A stretch of DNA of 64,000 bases, from contig NZ_ATVP01000005.1 of assembly GCF_000420785.1 (NCBI RefSeq), positions 1 to 64,000 of the forward strand, written 5' to 3'. The stretch's first letter is position 1; every line of letters begins with the position of its first letter. This document shows positions 38,307-47,900 of the stretch, in pieces. Source of the DNA: Streptococcus hyovaginalis DSM 12219. GTDB taxonomy: Bacteria > Bacillota > Bacilli > Lactobacillales > Streptococcaceae. A program made the position numbers and the translations under genes. The notes beneath the pieces were generated by a model. It was not told where the DNA came from, searched no databases, and saw only the letters and a program-made list of their open reading frames with translations.

Positions 38307-40685
38307 ATGAACAAACAAGTAAAAATCATTTCAGCAACATCGCTGGCGACAGTTGCCATTTTAGCAACTAATAGTGTTTCAGCCGAAGAGAACACTCAAG
38401 TGACTGAAACAGCTGCAAATACACAGGTGAATAGCACGACTGCGGTTGTTGTGCCAACAAATCAAGCAGAAGCAACAAATCAGGTTGACAAGATGTCAAC
38501 TAAAGTTAATGCAGCTCAAACAGCAGCTGATGAGGCAACAACTAATCAGACAACTTTGCAAAATCAAGTAACTGCAGCAAATCAGGACTTGTCAGCAGAA
38601 CAAAATCAAAATGTTCAATTAGCTTCCGACATTTCAACGGAACAACAAAATATTTCTAATTTATCAGAACAAGTGGCTAATAATGATGCAGCAGTAACAA
38701 CTGCTCAGGCAAATTACGATAAAGTAGCAGCTGAAAATCCAACAGCAGCTCAGGATATTCAATTAGCCCAAGATGCGGTAGCTACTAAAACAGCAGCGGA
38801 AACGGCAGCTAATCAAAAGGTTTCAGATGCTCAAACCGCAGTCGATACGGCGAATACAGAATTAGATGCAGCGAAAGCAACAGCTCTTAAACAGCAACAA
38901 GATGTGAAAAATGCTGAGACTAAAGTGGCAACTAAAACAACTGATGTTAATGCGGCTCAAACAGCTCTTGATAGTGCAGAAACTAAAGACGCGGCTTTGA
39001 AATCTGAGGTAACTGCTAAAACTGCTGAACTTCAAGATGCCGTTAATAATACTGGTACAAGTATTACAGAAACCAAATCTGAGGTCGTAGCAACTTCAAA
39101 TTTCACTGACCTTATCAAATATTTCAATGACTACAGTGTTAAACACGAGCCTCTTACATTATCAGGTTCAGAAACTATTGACATCGAATTGACAAAAGCT
39201 CAAAAAGAAGAATTGGCACGAACAGGTGAATTTACATACACGCCTAACAGTGAAGAAATCACTAAATGGGTTGTAACTTATGTCAATGAATTACGTCGTT
39301 TGAATGGTATTTCTGAACGTGTCACAGCAAGTTCAGAAGCGATCAAAATTGCTGTAGCTCGTACTGCTGAGATGGAGCGCAATAACCAATTGTCTCACGC
39401 GTCTGATTTACCATATGAAAGTGAAAATATTGGGGCTGGAATGCTTGATACCACGGCCGAAAAGGGTGATGTTGAAACGGGTATGGTCCCACTGATCCTT
39501 AGTGATCAGGCTATGGCTTATTTCATGGTATATGGTTGGTTTGATGATGCAACATCGGGTGGTTATGGTCACCGTAACTCATTATTGTTTGATAATGGGG
39601 AAATTGGTGTGGCTGTCGATTTGAACGAGACTAAATCATATGGTTATTTTGCATATGATCTCATCAATCTTGATAAAAACAAAGATTTTGGTTACATGGT
39701 GACAACTTATAACTATGATGAGGTTAAAGACGCTAATGGTCAGCTTAATACGACAATTAACGGTAAAAAACCAGTGTTCCTTCCTGATTATACGTTTAAT
39801 ATGGTTAACACCACAACAACGGTGAAGGCTAACCCATCAAAAGCAGCTGCACAAAAAGCATTGGATGATTATAAAACATCATCAGCAAAACAACTTGATG
39901 CGTCAGCAGCTAAAGTTCAAGCAGCGAAAACCGCATTGGCAAACGCACAAACAGAATTGACAGCTGCTAAAGCAGAGTTGGCAACAGCTAAGGACAATGT
40001 AGATCCAACTTTAGTTCCAACTGCTGAACAGAAAGTTAAGGATGCAGGTGCTTCATTACTGGCTGCAAAAGCTGATTTACAAAAAGCAGTAAGTGAAAAA
40101 CAGGATGTTCAAAATAATCTGGAACTTGTTAGTGCCAAATATTCAAGTCTTTCTGATGCTTTAACAGCATTAAATACTGCTAAGAAAGCAGCAGAAGATG
40201 CATCAACTAATTTAGAGAATGCGAAAAAGCGCCTGCTTTCTTTGACGGCTAAAAAGGTAACATCAGATGGTAAGTTATCGGAATTAAGAGCTCAATTAGC
40301 AACATTGCGATCAGACTACGAATTAGCTAAGAAACAAAAGGTATCAGCTGACTTTGAGTTAAAACTAGCTAAAGATAACCTTGTTTTGGCTAAAAGCTAT
40401 TTAGGGATGTTTGGTGAAGATATTGTTGTAAACCCTATCTTAACCCCATCAAAGCTTGATTCTATTAAGGTATTGCCAAACCACGGTCAACAGAAAAATC
40501 CAACATTACTTACTGTTTCATCTGATAAAGCGCGAAGTCACGGTCTCATATCACGAGTAAATGATGAGAAAAAATACTTGCCAGAAACAGGAAGTAAAGA
40601 AAATAATGTCTTTTTACTAGCTGGAATGAGTATTTTGAGCTTACTAGGACTAGGCCATGTAAGAAAAGACAAACGAAAATTTTAA
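38307..40685 (+). CDS. LPXTG surface protein with coiled coils and CAP domain (SEC10/PgrA type)
   Basis: The 792-residue protein has a signal peptide (about 1-26, ending SVSA), a long Ala/Thr/Gln-rich coiled coil (about 50-245), a CAP/SCP-like domain (about 315-475, WVVTYVNELRRLNG, ARTAEMERNNQLSHASDLPY, YGHRNSLLF), a second coiled coil (about 512-690) and a sortase signal: LPETG at 758-762, a hydrophobic helix and KDKRKF. This layout matches SEC10/PgrA surface-exclusion-type adhesins. Sortase A would link it to peptidoglycan. A GAGG ribosome site precedes the ATG; the promoter is not clear. It is probably an accessory gene. Confidence 0.9.
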   Translation: MNKQVKIISATSLATVAILATNSVSAEENTQVTETAANTQVNSTTAVVVPTNQAEATNQVDKMSTKVNAAQTAADEATTNQTTLQNQVTAANQDLSAEQNQNVQLASDISTEQQNISNLSEQVANNDAAVTTAQANYDKVAAENPTAAQDIQLAQDAVATKTAAETAANQKVSDAQTAVDTANTELDAAKATALKQQQDVKNAETKVATKTTDVNAAQTALDSAETKDAALKSEVTAKTAELQDAVNNTGTSITETKSEVVATSNFTDLIKYFNDYSVKHEPLTLSGSETIDIELTKAQKEELARTGEFTYTPNSEEITKWVVTYVNELRRLNGISERVTASSEAIKIAVARTAEMERNNQLSHASDLPYESENIGAGMLDTTAEKGDVETGMVPLILSDQAMAYFMVYGWFDDATSGGYGHRNSLLFDNGEIGVAVDLNETKSYGYFAYDLINLDKNKDFGYMVTTYNYDEVKDANGQLNTTINGKKPVFLPDYTFNMVNTTTTVKANPSKAAAQKALDDYKTSSAKQLDASAAKVQAAKTALANAQTELTAAKAELATAKDNVDPTLVPTAEQKVKDAGASLLAAKADLQKAVSEKQDVQNNLELVSAKYSSLSDALTALNTAKKAAEDASTNLENAKKRLLSLTAKKVTSDGKLSELRAQLATLRSDYELAKKQKVSADFELKLAKDNLVLAKSYLGMFGEDIVVNPILTPSKLDSIKVLPNHGQQKNPTLLTVSSDKARSHGLISRVNDEKKYLPETGSKENNVFLLAGMSILSLLGLGHVRKDKRKF

Positions 40686-40768
40686 AAAATTGAATGAGAT
40701 TAAGCAAGTGGACAATAAGTTTGCGCAATCTTATCGAGAACGTACAGCTACATTAAAATAACGATTTA

Positions 40769-40795
40769 TTCCCCGTTTTTCGGGGATTTTTTGTT
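40769..40795 (+). terminator. Terminator after the LPXTG gene
   Basis: CCCCG and CGGGG around TTTTT, followed by ATTTTTTG. Confidence 0.75.
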
Positions 40796-40800
40796 AAAAT
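40792..40800 (+). promoter_or_regulatory. Possible extended -10 promoter of pepP
   Basis: TGTTAAAAT lies 27 bases before the start codon; it abuts the preceding terminator, so any -35 would be inside that hairpin. Confidence 0.4.
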
Positions 40801-40827
40801 AAGGTAAGTTTATTTCAGGAGGTTTTC

Positions 40828-41892
40828 ATGGAGTCTAGGGTTGTTCGTTTTGAAGATAAGTTATTGCAGTCAGATTTGGATGCTTTTTTAGTAACAGGGC
40901 AGAATAATATCTATTACCTAACGGGTTTTTGGGGAACGGAGAGTACGGTCCTTATAACGCGTAGTCGTCGTCTTTTTATGACGGATGCCAGGTATAGTTT
41001 GATTGCTAAGGAAGTGGTTAAAGATTTTGACATTGTTGAGACACGGACGCCACTAGAAGAAGTATCTAAAGCGGTGAAAGCAGATGGCTTAACTAAAGTG
41101 GGATTTGATGCCCAGGTTTCATATCATTTTTACCAACAATTGACGACCTTGCTCCCTGGTCTAGATTGGTCGGCCCAAACGGATTTTGTGGAAGACTTAC
41201 GCGTGATTAAGGATGAGGCAGAGATTGCTACGATTCGTCAGGCATGTCAGATTTCTGATCAAGCATTTATCGATGTTTTGGATTTTATCAAACCTGGTCA
41301 GACGACGGAGTTACAAGTAGCTAATTTTCTAGATTTTCGAATGAGGGAATATGGTGCGTCAGGACTTTCGTTTGAACCGATTGTTGCCTCTGGCTATCGC
41401 TCAGCCATGCCACATGGTGTGGCGAGCCATAAAGTGATTGAAAAGGGAGAATCTTTAACGCTTGATTTCGGCTGTTATTACAAGCATTATGTTAGCGATA
41501 TGACGCGCACCGTTCACATTGGCCATGTCACAGATGAAGAGCGTGAGATTTATGACTTGGTACTTGATGCAAACCAAACCTTGATTAATCAAGCTAGAGC
41601 TGGCATGACTCATAAAGACTTTGATGCAATTCCTCGCCAAGTGTTAGAGAATGCGGGGTATGGCCAATACTTCACACACGGCATTGGGCATGGGATAGGA
41701 TTGGATATTCATGAAAACCCATTTTTCCGTGGGTCAGAAGAAACATTGAAACCAGGTATGGTGGTAACAGATGAACCAGGAATTTACCTTCCTAATAAAT
41801 ATGGGCTTCGTATTGAAGATGACCTGGTTATTACAGAAACGGGATGTGAGGTGCTGACCAAGGCACCTAAGGAATTGATTGTATTGAACTAG
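40828..41892 (+). CDS. pepP: Xaa-Pro aminopeptidase (M24 family)
   Basis: A metallopeptidase that removes the N-terminal residue before proline, useful after peptide import. The 354-residue protein has a creatinase-like N-terminal domain and an M24 catalytic domain with metal ligands in LDFGCYYKHYVSDMTRT (two Asp), HGIGHGIGLDIHE (His), DEPGIYLP and RIEDDLVI (Glu). The ATG follows TCAGGAGGTTT. It is eight bases before the dCMP deaminase gene and may be co-transcribed with it; pepP next to efp is common in Firmicutes. Confidence 0.94.
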   Translation: MESRVVRFEDKLLQSDLDAFLVTGQNNIYYLTGFWGTESTVLITRSRRLFMTDARYSLIAKEVVKDFDIVETRTPLEEVSKAVKADGLTKVGFDAQVSYHFYQQLTTLLPGLDWSAQTDFVEDLRVIKDEAEIATIRQACQISDQAFIDVLDFIKPGQTTELQVANFLDFRMREYGASGLSFEPIVASGYRSAMPHGVASHKVIEKGESLTLDFGCYYKHYVSDMTRTVHIGHVTDEEREIYDLVLDANQTLINQARAGMTHKDFDAIPRQVLENAGYGQYFTHGIGHGIGLDIHENPFFRGSEETLKPGMVVTDEPGIYLPNKYGLRIEDDLVITETGCEVLTKAPKELIVLN

Positions 41893-41901
41893 GAGAATAG
41901 G

Positions 41902-42351
41902 ATGGAACGTTTATCGTGGCAAGATTATTTTATGGCAAATGCGGAGTTGATTTCAAAACGATCAACCTGTGATAGGGCTTTTGTCGGTGCGGTTTTAGTT
42001 AAAAATAACCGCATCATTGCAACAGGCTATAATGGTGGCGTTTCAGAGACTGATAATTGTAATGAAGTTGGTCATTATATGGAGGATGGTCACTGTATTC
42101 GTACGGTACACGCAGAGATGAATGCTTTGATTCAGTGTGCTAAAGAAGGCATATCGACGGATGGAACGGAAATTTATGTGACCCACTTTCCCTGTCTCAA
42201 CTGTACCAAGGCGCTGCTTCAGGCTGGTATCAAGAAAATTACTTATAAAGCTAATTATCGTCCCCATGCTTTTGCCATTGAACTATTAGAGAAAAAAGGT
42301 GTCGCTTATATCCAACATGATGTGCCAGGTCTGCATTTAGGAGAGAGTTGA
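41902..42351 (+). CDS. comEB: dCMP deaminase (ComEB-like)
   Basis: This zinc enzyme converts dCMP to dUMP for dTMP synthesis. The 149-residue product has the cytidine deaminase zinc motif [11 protein letters not shown] (His and catalytic Glu, about 70-80) and PCLNCTK (two Cys, about 99-105), and the substrate segment [12 protein letters not shown]. The ATG follows GGAG. The name ComEB comes from the Bacillus competence operon; here it lies with pepP and efp and the role is nucleotide metabolism. Confidence 0.92.
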   Translation: MERLSWQDYFMANAELISKRSTCDRAFVGAVLVKNNRIIATGYNGGVSETDNCNEVGHYMEDGHCIRTVHAEMNALIQCAKEGISTDGTEIYVTHFPCLNCTKALLQAGIKKITYKANYRPHAFAIELLEKKGVAYIQHDVPGLHLGES

Positions 42352-42520
42352 AAAGAAGTGGTATTTGCTGAAAGTATCTCTGCTAGTAGCCCTTAGCGGC
42401 GTACTGTCCGTTATGACAGTTAGTGGCATGAAAGCTGAAACGGTTTCGTAGCAATTTAACATTTTATATGGTTTTGCTATTTGTCTTGGAGCCTTGATGG
42501 GGTTGAAAGAATTGTAAAAA
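42352..42520 (+). pseudogene. Possible remnant of a small secreted or membrane protein gene
   Basis: The TTG at 42365 opens a 28-codon frame (to 42451) that reads like a signal peptide (LLKVSLLVALSGVLSV...), and a second frame (about 42454-42519) reads FNILYGFAICLGALMGLKEL before a stop, like the end of a membrane protein. The two are in different frames and separated by a stop. This could be a decayed gene or chance; no family was recognised. Confidence 0.3.
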
Positions 42521-42523
42521 GAT

Positions 42524-42552
42524 TTGAGGATATGGCTGTCTTATGATAAAAT
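42524..42552 (+). promoter_or_regulatory. efp promoter
   Basis: TTGAGG (42524-42529), 17-base spacer, TAAAAT (42547-42552) preceded by TG (extended -10). Confidence 0.65.
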
Positions 42553-42589
42553 GAGATGATAAATATTTTTACAAAGAGGTAATTAAAGA

Positions 42590-43150
42590 ATGATTGAAGC
42601 AAGCAAGCTCAGAGCTGGTATGACTTTTGTGACAACTGATGGTAAATTAATCAAAGTTTTAGACGCTAGCCACCATAAACCTGGTAAAGGAAACACAATC
42701 ATGCGTATGAAGTTGCGTGATGTTCGTTCAGGATCAACCTTTGACACTACTTACCGTCCAGATGAAAAATTTGAACAAGCGATCATTGAAACACGCCCTG
42801 CTCAGTATCTATACAAAATGGATGACACAGCTTTCTTCATGGATACTGAAAGTTATGATCAATACGAAATTCCAGTAGCAAATGTTGAAAATGAATTGCT
42901 TTACGTCTTAGAAAACGAAGAAGTTAAGATTCAATTTTACGGCTCAGAGGTTATTGGTGTGACAGTACCAACGACAGTTGAGTTGACGGTCGTTGAAACA
43001 CAACCATCTATCAAAGGTGCGACAGTTACTGGTTCAGGTAAACCTGCAACACTTGAAACTGGTCTTGTTGTTAACGTTCCTGACTTTATCGAAGTTGGTC
43101 AAAAATTAGTTGTTAATACAGCTGAAGGGACTTATGTTTCACGCGCCTAA
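42590..43150 (+). CDS. efp: Elongation factor P
   Basis: EF-P relieves ribosome stalling at polyproline stretches. The 186-residue protein has the three-domain layout and the loop HHKPGKGNT with Lys32, the usual modification site, followed by [16 protein letters not shown]. The ATG follows AGAGGTAATTAAAGA. It begins the efp-yqhY-nusB cluster common in Firmicutes. Confidence 0.97.
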   Translation: MIEASKLRAGMTFVTTDGKLIKVLDASHHKPGKGNTIMRMKLRDVRSGSTFDTTYRPDEKFEQAIIETRPAQYLYKMDDTAFFMDTESYDQYEIPVANVENELLYVLENEEVKIQFYGSEVIGVTVPTTVELTVVETQPSIKGATVTGSGKPATLETGLVVNVPDFIEVGQKLVVNTAEGTYVSRA

Positions 43151-43221
43151 TCATTAATTGTAGTACTTTGTAAGGAGCAGATGGCTTCCTAAAAACGAAG
43201 TATTGACAGAAAGGATATGTT

Positions 43222-43617
43222 ATGACAACTGAAAATATTGGTGAAATTGTAATTTCTCCCCGCGTATTGGAAGTTATTACAGGGATTGCTGCTGCAAAGG
43301 TTGAAGGCGTTTATTCATTGCACAACAAAAAAGCAGCTGATACCTTGAGCAAGGCTAGTCTCGGTCGTGGTGTTTATCTCAAGAACGATGAAAATGGCGA
43401 TGTTATTGCAGATATTTATGTTTACTTGCAGTATGGTGTCAATGTTCCTGTAGTATCTATCGCTGTTCAAAAGGCAGTCAAAGCGGCTGTTCATGATATG
43501 GCAGAGGTGTCGGTATCTCAGGTTAATGTTCATGTTGTGGGAATTGTTCCTGAGAAGACACCAAAACCAGATTTAAATAGTCTCTTTAGTGAGGATTTTT
43601 TGAATGAGCAAGAATAA
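43222..43617 (+). CDS. yqhY: Asp23/Gls24 family protein YqhY
   Basis: The 131-residue member of the Asp23 family contains the signature [24 protein letters not shown] (core [18 protein letters not shown]) and [16 protein letters not shown]. In Bacillus the yqhY gene lies next to accBC and nusB and has been linked to lipid metabolism; here it sits between efp and nusB and overlaps nusB by 14 bases. It is distinct from the family member upstream of fakA. Confidence 0.9.
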   Translation: MTTENIGEIVISPRVLEVITGIAAAKVEGVYSLHNKKAADTLSKASLGRGVYLKNDENGDVIADIYVYLQYGVNVPVVSIAVQKAVKAAVHDMAEVSVSQVNVHVVGIVPEKTPKPDLNSLFSEDFLNEQE

Positions 43618-44041
43618 TAGTTTTAGTGGCTCAAGACGCGATTTACGTGAGCGTGCTTACCAGGCTTTGTTTAGTATGGAGTTTGGTGGTGAGTTACTGC
43701 AAGCTTCAGAATCTGCTTATTTACATGATAAAGAAAGTGATCCTGCTGGAGAAGCCGTTCAGCTCCCTCTTTTCCTTTTAAACTTGGTTAACGGTGTTAA
43801 AGATAATCAGTCAGAATTAGATCAATTGATTTCTCAAAAACTGAGACCAGGCTGGACCTTGGATCGCTTAACCTTGTCTGATCGTACGATGCTGAGATTA
43901 GGGTTGTATGAAATCAAATTTTTTGATGAGACCCCTGATCGCGTAGCACTTAATGAGATTATTGAAATCGCTAAGAAGTATTCGGATGAAACTTCAGCTA
44001 AATTTATTAATGGCTTATTGAGTCAATTTATAGAAGGCTAG
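43604..44041 (+). CDS. nusB: Transcription antitermination factor NusB
   Basis: NusB, with NusE and NusA, promotes antitermination in rRNA operons. The 145-residue product starts [20 protein letters not shown] and has the family segment [20 protein letters not shown]...[25 protein letters not shown] (read as [15 protein letters not shown]). It overlaps yqhY by 14 bases. Its strong terminator is immediately followed by a group II intron fragment. Confidence 0.96.
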   Translation: MSKNNSFSGSRRDLRERAYQALFSMEFGGELLQASESAYLHDKESDPAGEAVQLPLFLLNLVNGVKDNQSELDQLISQKLRPGWTLDRLTLSDRTMLRLGLYEIKFFDETPDRVALNEIIEIAKKYSDETSAKFINGLLSQFIEG

Positions 44042-44042
44042 A

Positions 44043-44077
44043 AAAGGTAGCTGCGCTTTTGCGCAGCTACCTTTTTT
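44043..44077 (+). terminator. nusB terminator
   Basis: AAAGGTAGCTGCGC pairs with GCGCAGCTACCTTT around TTTT, followed by T residues. Confidence 0.93.
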
Positions 44078-44079
44078 GA

Positions 44080-44291
44080 GTACGACGGGCATGTCGTACA
44101 TCTGAGGTGAAAGTCCTCCGTGGACACCCGCTACCGGTGAACCCAATAGCGACTTCCAAGCCTGACTATCGTGAGGTAGCGGATTAAAACGGTCTGGGGA
44201 GAGACCGTTTTAAGTCTGATGCTAGAAACCAAGATCGTCAGAGGAAGGGATAGCGAAATCGTGGCACTACGAACAGAAACGTGATACAAAG
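44080..44291 (+). mobile_element. Group II (IIC-type) intron, 5' fragment (left copy)
   Basis: The 212 bases begin GTACGACGGGCATGTCGTAC and contain domain I-like features such as GAGGTGAAAGTCCTC, CCGGTGAACCC and AAAACGGTCT...AGACCGTTTT. They align to 51073-51284 with about 10 differences. The rest of the intron is missing, and the sequence continues into an unrelated symporter remnant. The start lies two bases after the nusB terminator's T-run, the target preference known for group IIC introns. Confidence 0.8.
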
Positions 44292-44345
44292 ACTTACTTT
44301 TGTTATTATTTTCTAATATAGTCTTTTGTAACCGCCCAATAACAA

Positions 44346-44514
44346 GGTATTGATGGTAGCTCTCGGTGGTTTCCTGAAGTTGGACTTGATTTGGACGATT
44401 GCAGATATTGTTAATGGTCTCATGGCCCTACCTAACTTGATTGCTTTGTTAGTCTTATCACCAGTTATTATCAAGGAAACACGGCAGTATTTTTCAAAAG
44501 GTAAAAAATTGTAA
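44346..44514 (+). pseudogene. C-terminal remnant of an AgcS-type sodium:alanine/glycine symporter
   Basis: An open frame of about 55 codons reads KVLMVALGGFLKLDLIWTIA...NGLMALPNLIALLVLS...IKETRQYFSKGKKL and stops at TAA 44514. This is the typical end of AGCS family transporters (WxxADxxNGLMALPNL...). The rest of the gene is absent and there is no start site, so it is debris from a rearrangement. Confidence 0.75.
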
Positions 44515-44562
44515 TGGATGGTATAATACGACTACTTGTTAATCGAGGTCAATAATCTCGAT

Positions 44563-44772
44563 TGGGAGTGGGAAAGAACTCGACCAAGATAAAAAGAGTT
44601 CGTCAACAAGTCCTTATTTCCAGTTGTTGAGCTGAAACAGTCTATCCCCAGACTGTTTCACTCCCACCCCGCACAGTTGATTAGGTTAGATTTGGAGTGT
44701 AAAATACGAACTGCTGAGATTTGCTGTGCAAATCTTATCTCCTACCTTTAACAGTCTCCCAGACTGTTAAAG
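44563..44772. repeat. Group of inverted-repeat hairpins upstream of the protease gene
   Basis: TGGGAGTG (44563-44570) pairs with CACTCCCA (44659-44666), enclosing the perfect hairpin TGAAACAGTCT (44633-44643)/AGACTGTTTCA (44650-44660). A second hairpin, CTTTAACAGTCT (44746-44757)/AGACTGTTAAAG (44761-44772), has the same core, and AGATTTGC/GCAAATCT lies between them (44717-44736). The arrangement resembles small intergenic streptococcal repeat elements. Confidence 0.7.
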
Positions 44773-44886
44773 CCAATCAACCACTGCGCTGAGATGTTGA
44801 CGCGAACTCTGAGAAGCGACCCTGGGCTTTATGCCCAGCCTCAAAATTTTTAAAGTTCTTAAGAGAAAAAGAAATAAACAAAAAAA

Positions 44887-44915
44887 TTGTACGAACTATT
44901 ATGAGACGGTATAAT
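44887..44915 (+). promoter_or_regulatory. Promoter of the zinc metalloprotease gene
   Basis: TTGTAC (44887-44892), 17-base spacer, TATAAT (44910-44915), 32 bases before the start codon. Confidence 0.7.
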
Positions 44916-44947
44916 TGTATGTATAATTAGCGATAATTGGAGAAAAT

Positions 44948-47900
44948 ATGAAAAACATTTTTAGTGAAAAGCGAGAACGATTTGCTTTCCGTAAATTATC
45001 AATTGGACTTGTTTCTGCAACCATAGCAAGTCTATTTTTTTTGACTTCTATTGCTACTGCCTCTTCAGTCAGTGCGCAGTCTATCAATTACACCTATGTG
45101 ACCGAAGAAGAGTTGACTGCTGCGGAAAAAGAATTGATTATTCGCGACTTGCCAGGTTTGGCACAAGCAACGGATTCTACCTACTATTTGGTTTATCGTC
45201 CTGTAGTGTCTACAGGTTCTGATTCAAAAATCTTACCTGAAACAGGTGTCTTGGAAAATAGTGCGATGGTTGTTGCAGGTCTATCTCTCCTGGTTATTGC
45301 TGTAAAATTAGGCAAAAAAGGGAAGAAAGAATTTGCGGGAGTAATCATTCTTGCCGCAACGGGTGCAAGTTTCTTGGCACCGACAGGTTCAGCATTAACT
45401 AGCCATATTCTGGCTCAATTCAACCATGCGGTGGAACGTTCTGCAGGTCAGGTCTTACCAGCTCCAGCTGAGATTGAAGGCTATGTTTATGTGGGCTATT
45501 TTAAAGATAGCAAGGCGGTAGAAGAGCTTCCAGCAGAGGAGGGGAAACCAGCTGATAATGGGAACCAAGAAATCGTAACCGAAGTTCCAAATACTGCTCC
45601 AAGTCATGAGCTACCAGCAGCTGATATTACTGAGAAGACTATCACAAAGATGGAAATCATCGCCTTTGAGACTCAAACGGTTGAAAATCCAGCCTTGGCC
45701 GAGGGAACAGAAAAAATTGTTCAAGAAGGTCAAAATGGCGAGCGGACCATTACCATCAAGCAAACACTTATAGACGGTCAGGTTCTGAAGGAAGAGGAAG
45801 TTTCATCCGAAATTACAAAAACTGCTACTCCAAAAATTATTGAAATTGGGACAAAGAAGGCTGAAGAGTCTATCGTAACTGGTCTTCCAGATACAGCACC
45901 AACGCACGAAAATCCAGCCTTGGAGGTTACAGAGAAAGTTGTTTTGCATACAGAATCGATTGCCTTTGAAACTGAGGAAGTCTATGATGATACTCTTCCA
46001 GATGGGACTAGATTGACTGTGCAGTCTGGACAAGCAGGTCAAAAGACAATTGAAACCAAACAAACATTTATCGGTGATGTCTTGGTGAAGTCTGAGGTTG
46101 TGTCCGAAGCGGTTAGCCAAGCTCCTGTTAATCAAATCGTAAAAATTGGTACAAAACAAATTACTGCTCTTCCAAATACAGCTCCGACGCATGAAGTACC
46201 AGAAGTTGCCTTGACAGAAGATACGATGACCAACGCCGAGTCCATTCCTTTTGAAAGCCAAATTATCTATGATGCTACTCTGGCTGAGGGAACTCGAAAT
46301 GTAGATCAAGTTGGTAAAGCGGGGGTTCAGACGACAGTTACCAAGAATTACTATGCTGACGGTGTCTTGATCAAGTCTGAGCAGGTTTCAAGCTCAGTGA
46401 CAAGCTCACCAGTAACTGAAATTGTTCGTATTGGAACAAAGACAGCTGATACAGTCACAACTGAGACGGAATCAGCTACAAAAGTCATTCCATTTGAAAT
46501 CAGCTACCAAGACGATGCGACCCTTCCAGTTGGTGAAGAAAAAATTATTACGGCTGGTCAAAATGGACTTGCTACTGTTACAACAACCTACACTCTTGTA
46601 AATGGCGTTCGTCAAGAAAATCCAACAGTGACTGAAACTGTGACGACTCAGCCTGTGACTCAAGTAGTTGCACGTGGTACGAAAACGGCTACCCCAACTC
46701 CAGTTGAAATACCATTTGAGACAGAATATGTAGACGATCCAACACTCTTGGTTGGTAAGACTAAGGTTGTGACTACCGGTGTAAATGGTTCTAAGACAGT
46801 AACCACAACTTATCAAACCATCAAGGGTGTTCGTCAGGCAAATCCTACTGTAACAGAAGAAATTACTAAGCAACCTGTAAATGAAGTGATTGCACGTGGT
46901 ACAAAAGTTGAGAAAGTACCACAAGTGATTATCACAGATTTAGTGGAAAATGATGATGCAAAATCAGCGACGGTCAGCTACAAGTTAACAGACGAAACTG
47001 CTAACTTCCAACGAGCTGTTGCTCTCCTCTATGATAATACAGGTGCCTTGGTACAGGACCAGGCAATTACGGATCCAAATGGCCAGTTGATACTTGAAAA
47101 TCTTGATTTCTACACAGATTACACTGTTAAGACGAAGATTTTCTACACAATGGCAGAACAGGAACAAAGTTCCGAACAAGAAGCTATTCTTGAAAGCATG
47201 CGCAAATTTGATTTGGTCTACAAGAAGATTGAAATCAAGGATTTTGATGCGGTGACTGCTTACCGTCGTAAGAATGGTAAATACATCGGTCAAGAATTCT
47301 TGGAAGAACTGCCAGCATCCACCGATGAATTGTTTATCAAGGTGACTTCAGACCGCTTCAAGGAAGTATACCTACCTGTGTCAAGTATTGAAGAAACAAC
47401 CTTGAATGGCAAGGCAGTCTTCAAACTAGTTTCATCCTTTGATGAATTGGTACAGGACAAGAATGCCCAATACGTTGCCAACCGTGAATTCTACATTCCT
47501 AAGATGGCGACTGATGCAAATACCTATACTTCATTTAAAGCCTTGATCGACGCTATGAAGGCAAATCCAAGTGGTACCTTCAAACTAGGTGCACATTTGG
47601 ACGCAAGTGAAGTCCCTGTTGGAGATATTCCATCTTATGTGACTGGATTTAGTGGTACCTTGGATGGGGTAAATGACGGTTATGCCTTCTCAATCAGCAA
47701 CTTGAAGGCACCATTATTCTTTAACCTCAACGGTAAGGTTCAAAACTTGGATATCAAGAATGCTAGTCTAAATACAACGTCTAAGAACCCACTTGCTACA
47801 ATTGCGATTCATGCCAACAATGCAACTATCACGAACGTAGCAGTAGAAGCGTCACTTAAAGGAACGCAAAACGTATCTGGTTTAGTTCATTCTGCAACCA

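Noticed and set aside
38500-39060. Ala/Thr-rich repetitive coding stretch as a possible DNA tandem repeat
   Set aside because: The repetition is at heptad level in the protein; DNA units are not identical and no fixed period was found.
36000-40685. Integrated conjugative element or prophage carrying the WYL-LPXTG locus
   Set aside because: No integrase, relaxase, phage structural gene or clear direct-repeat boundary was seen; it remains a small accessory island.
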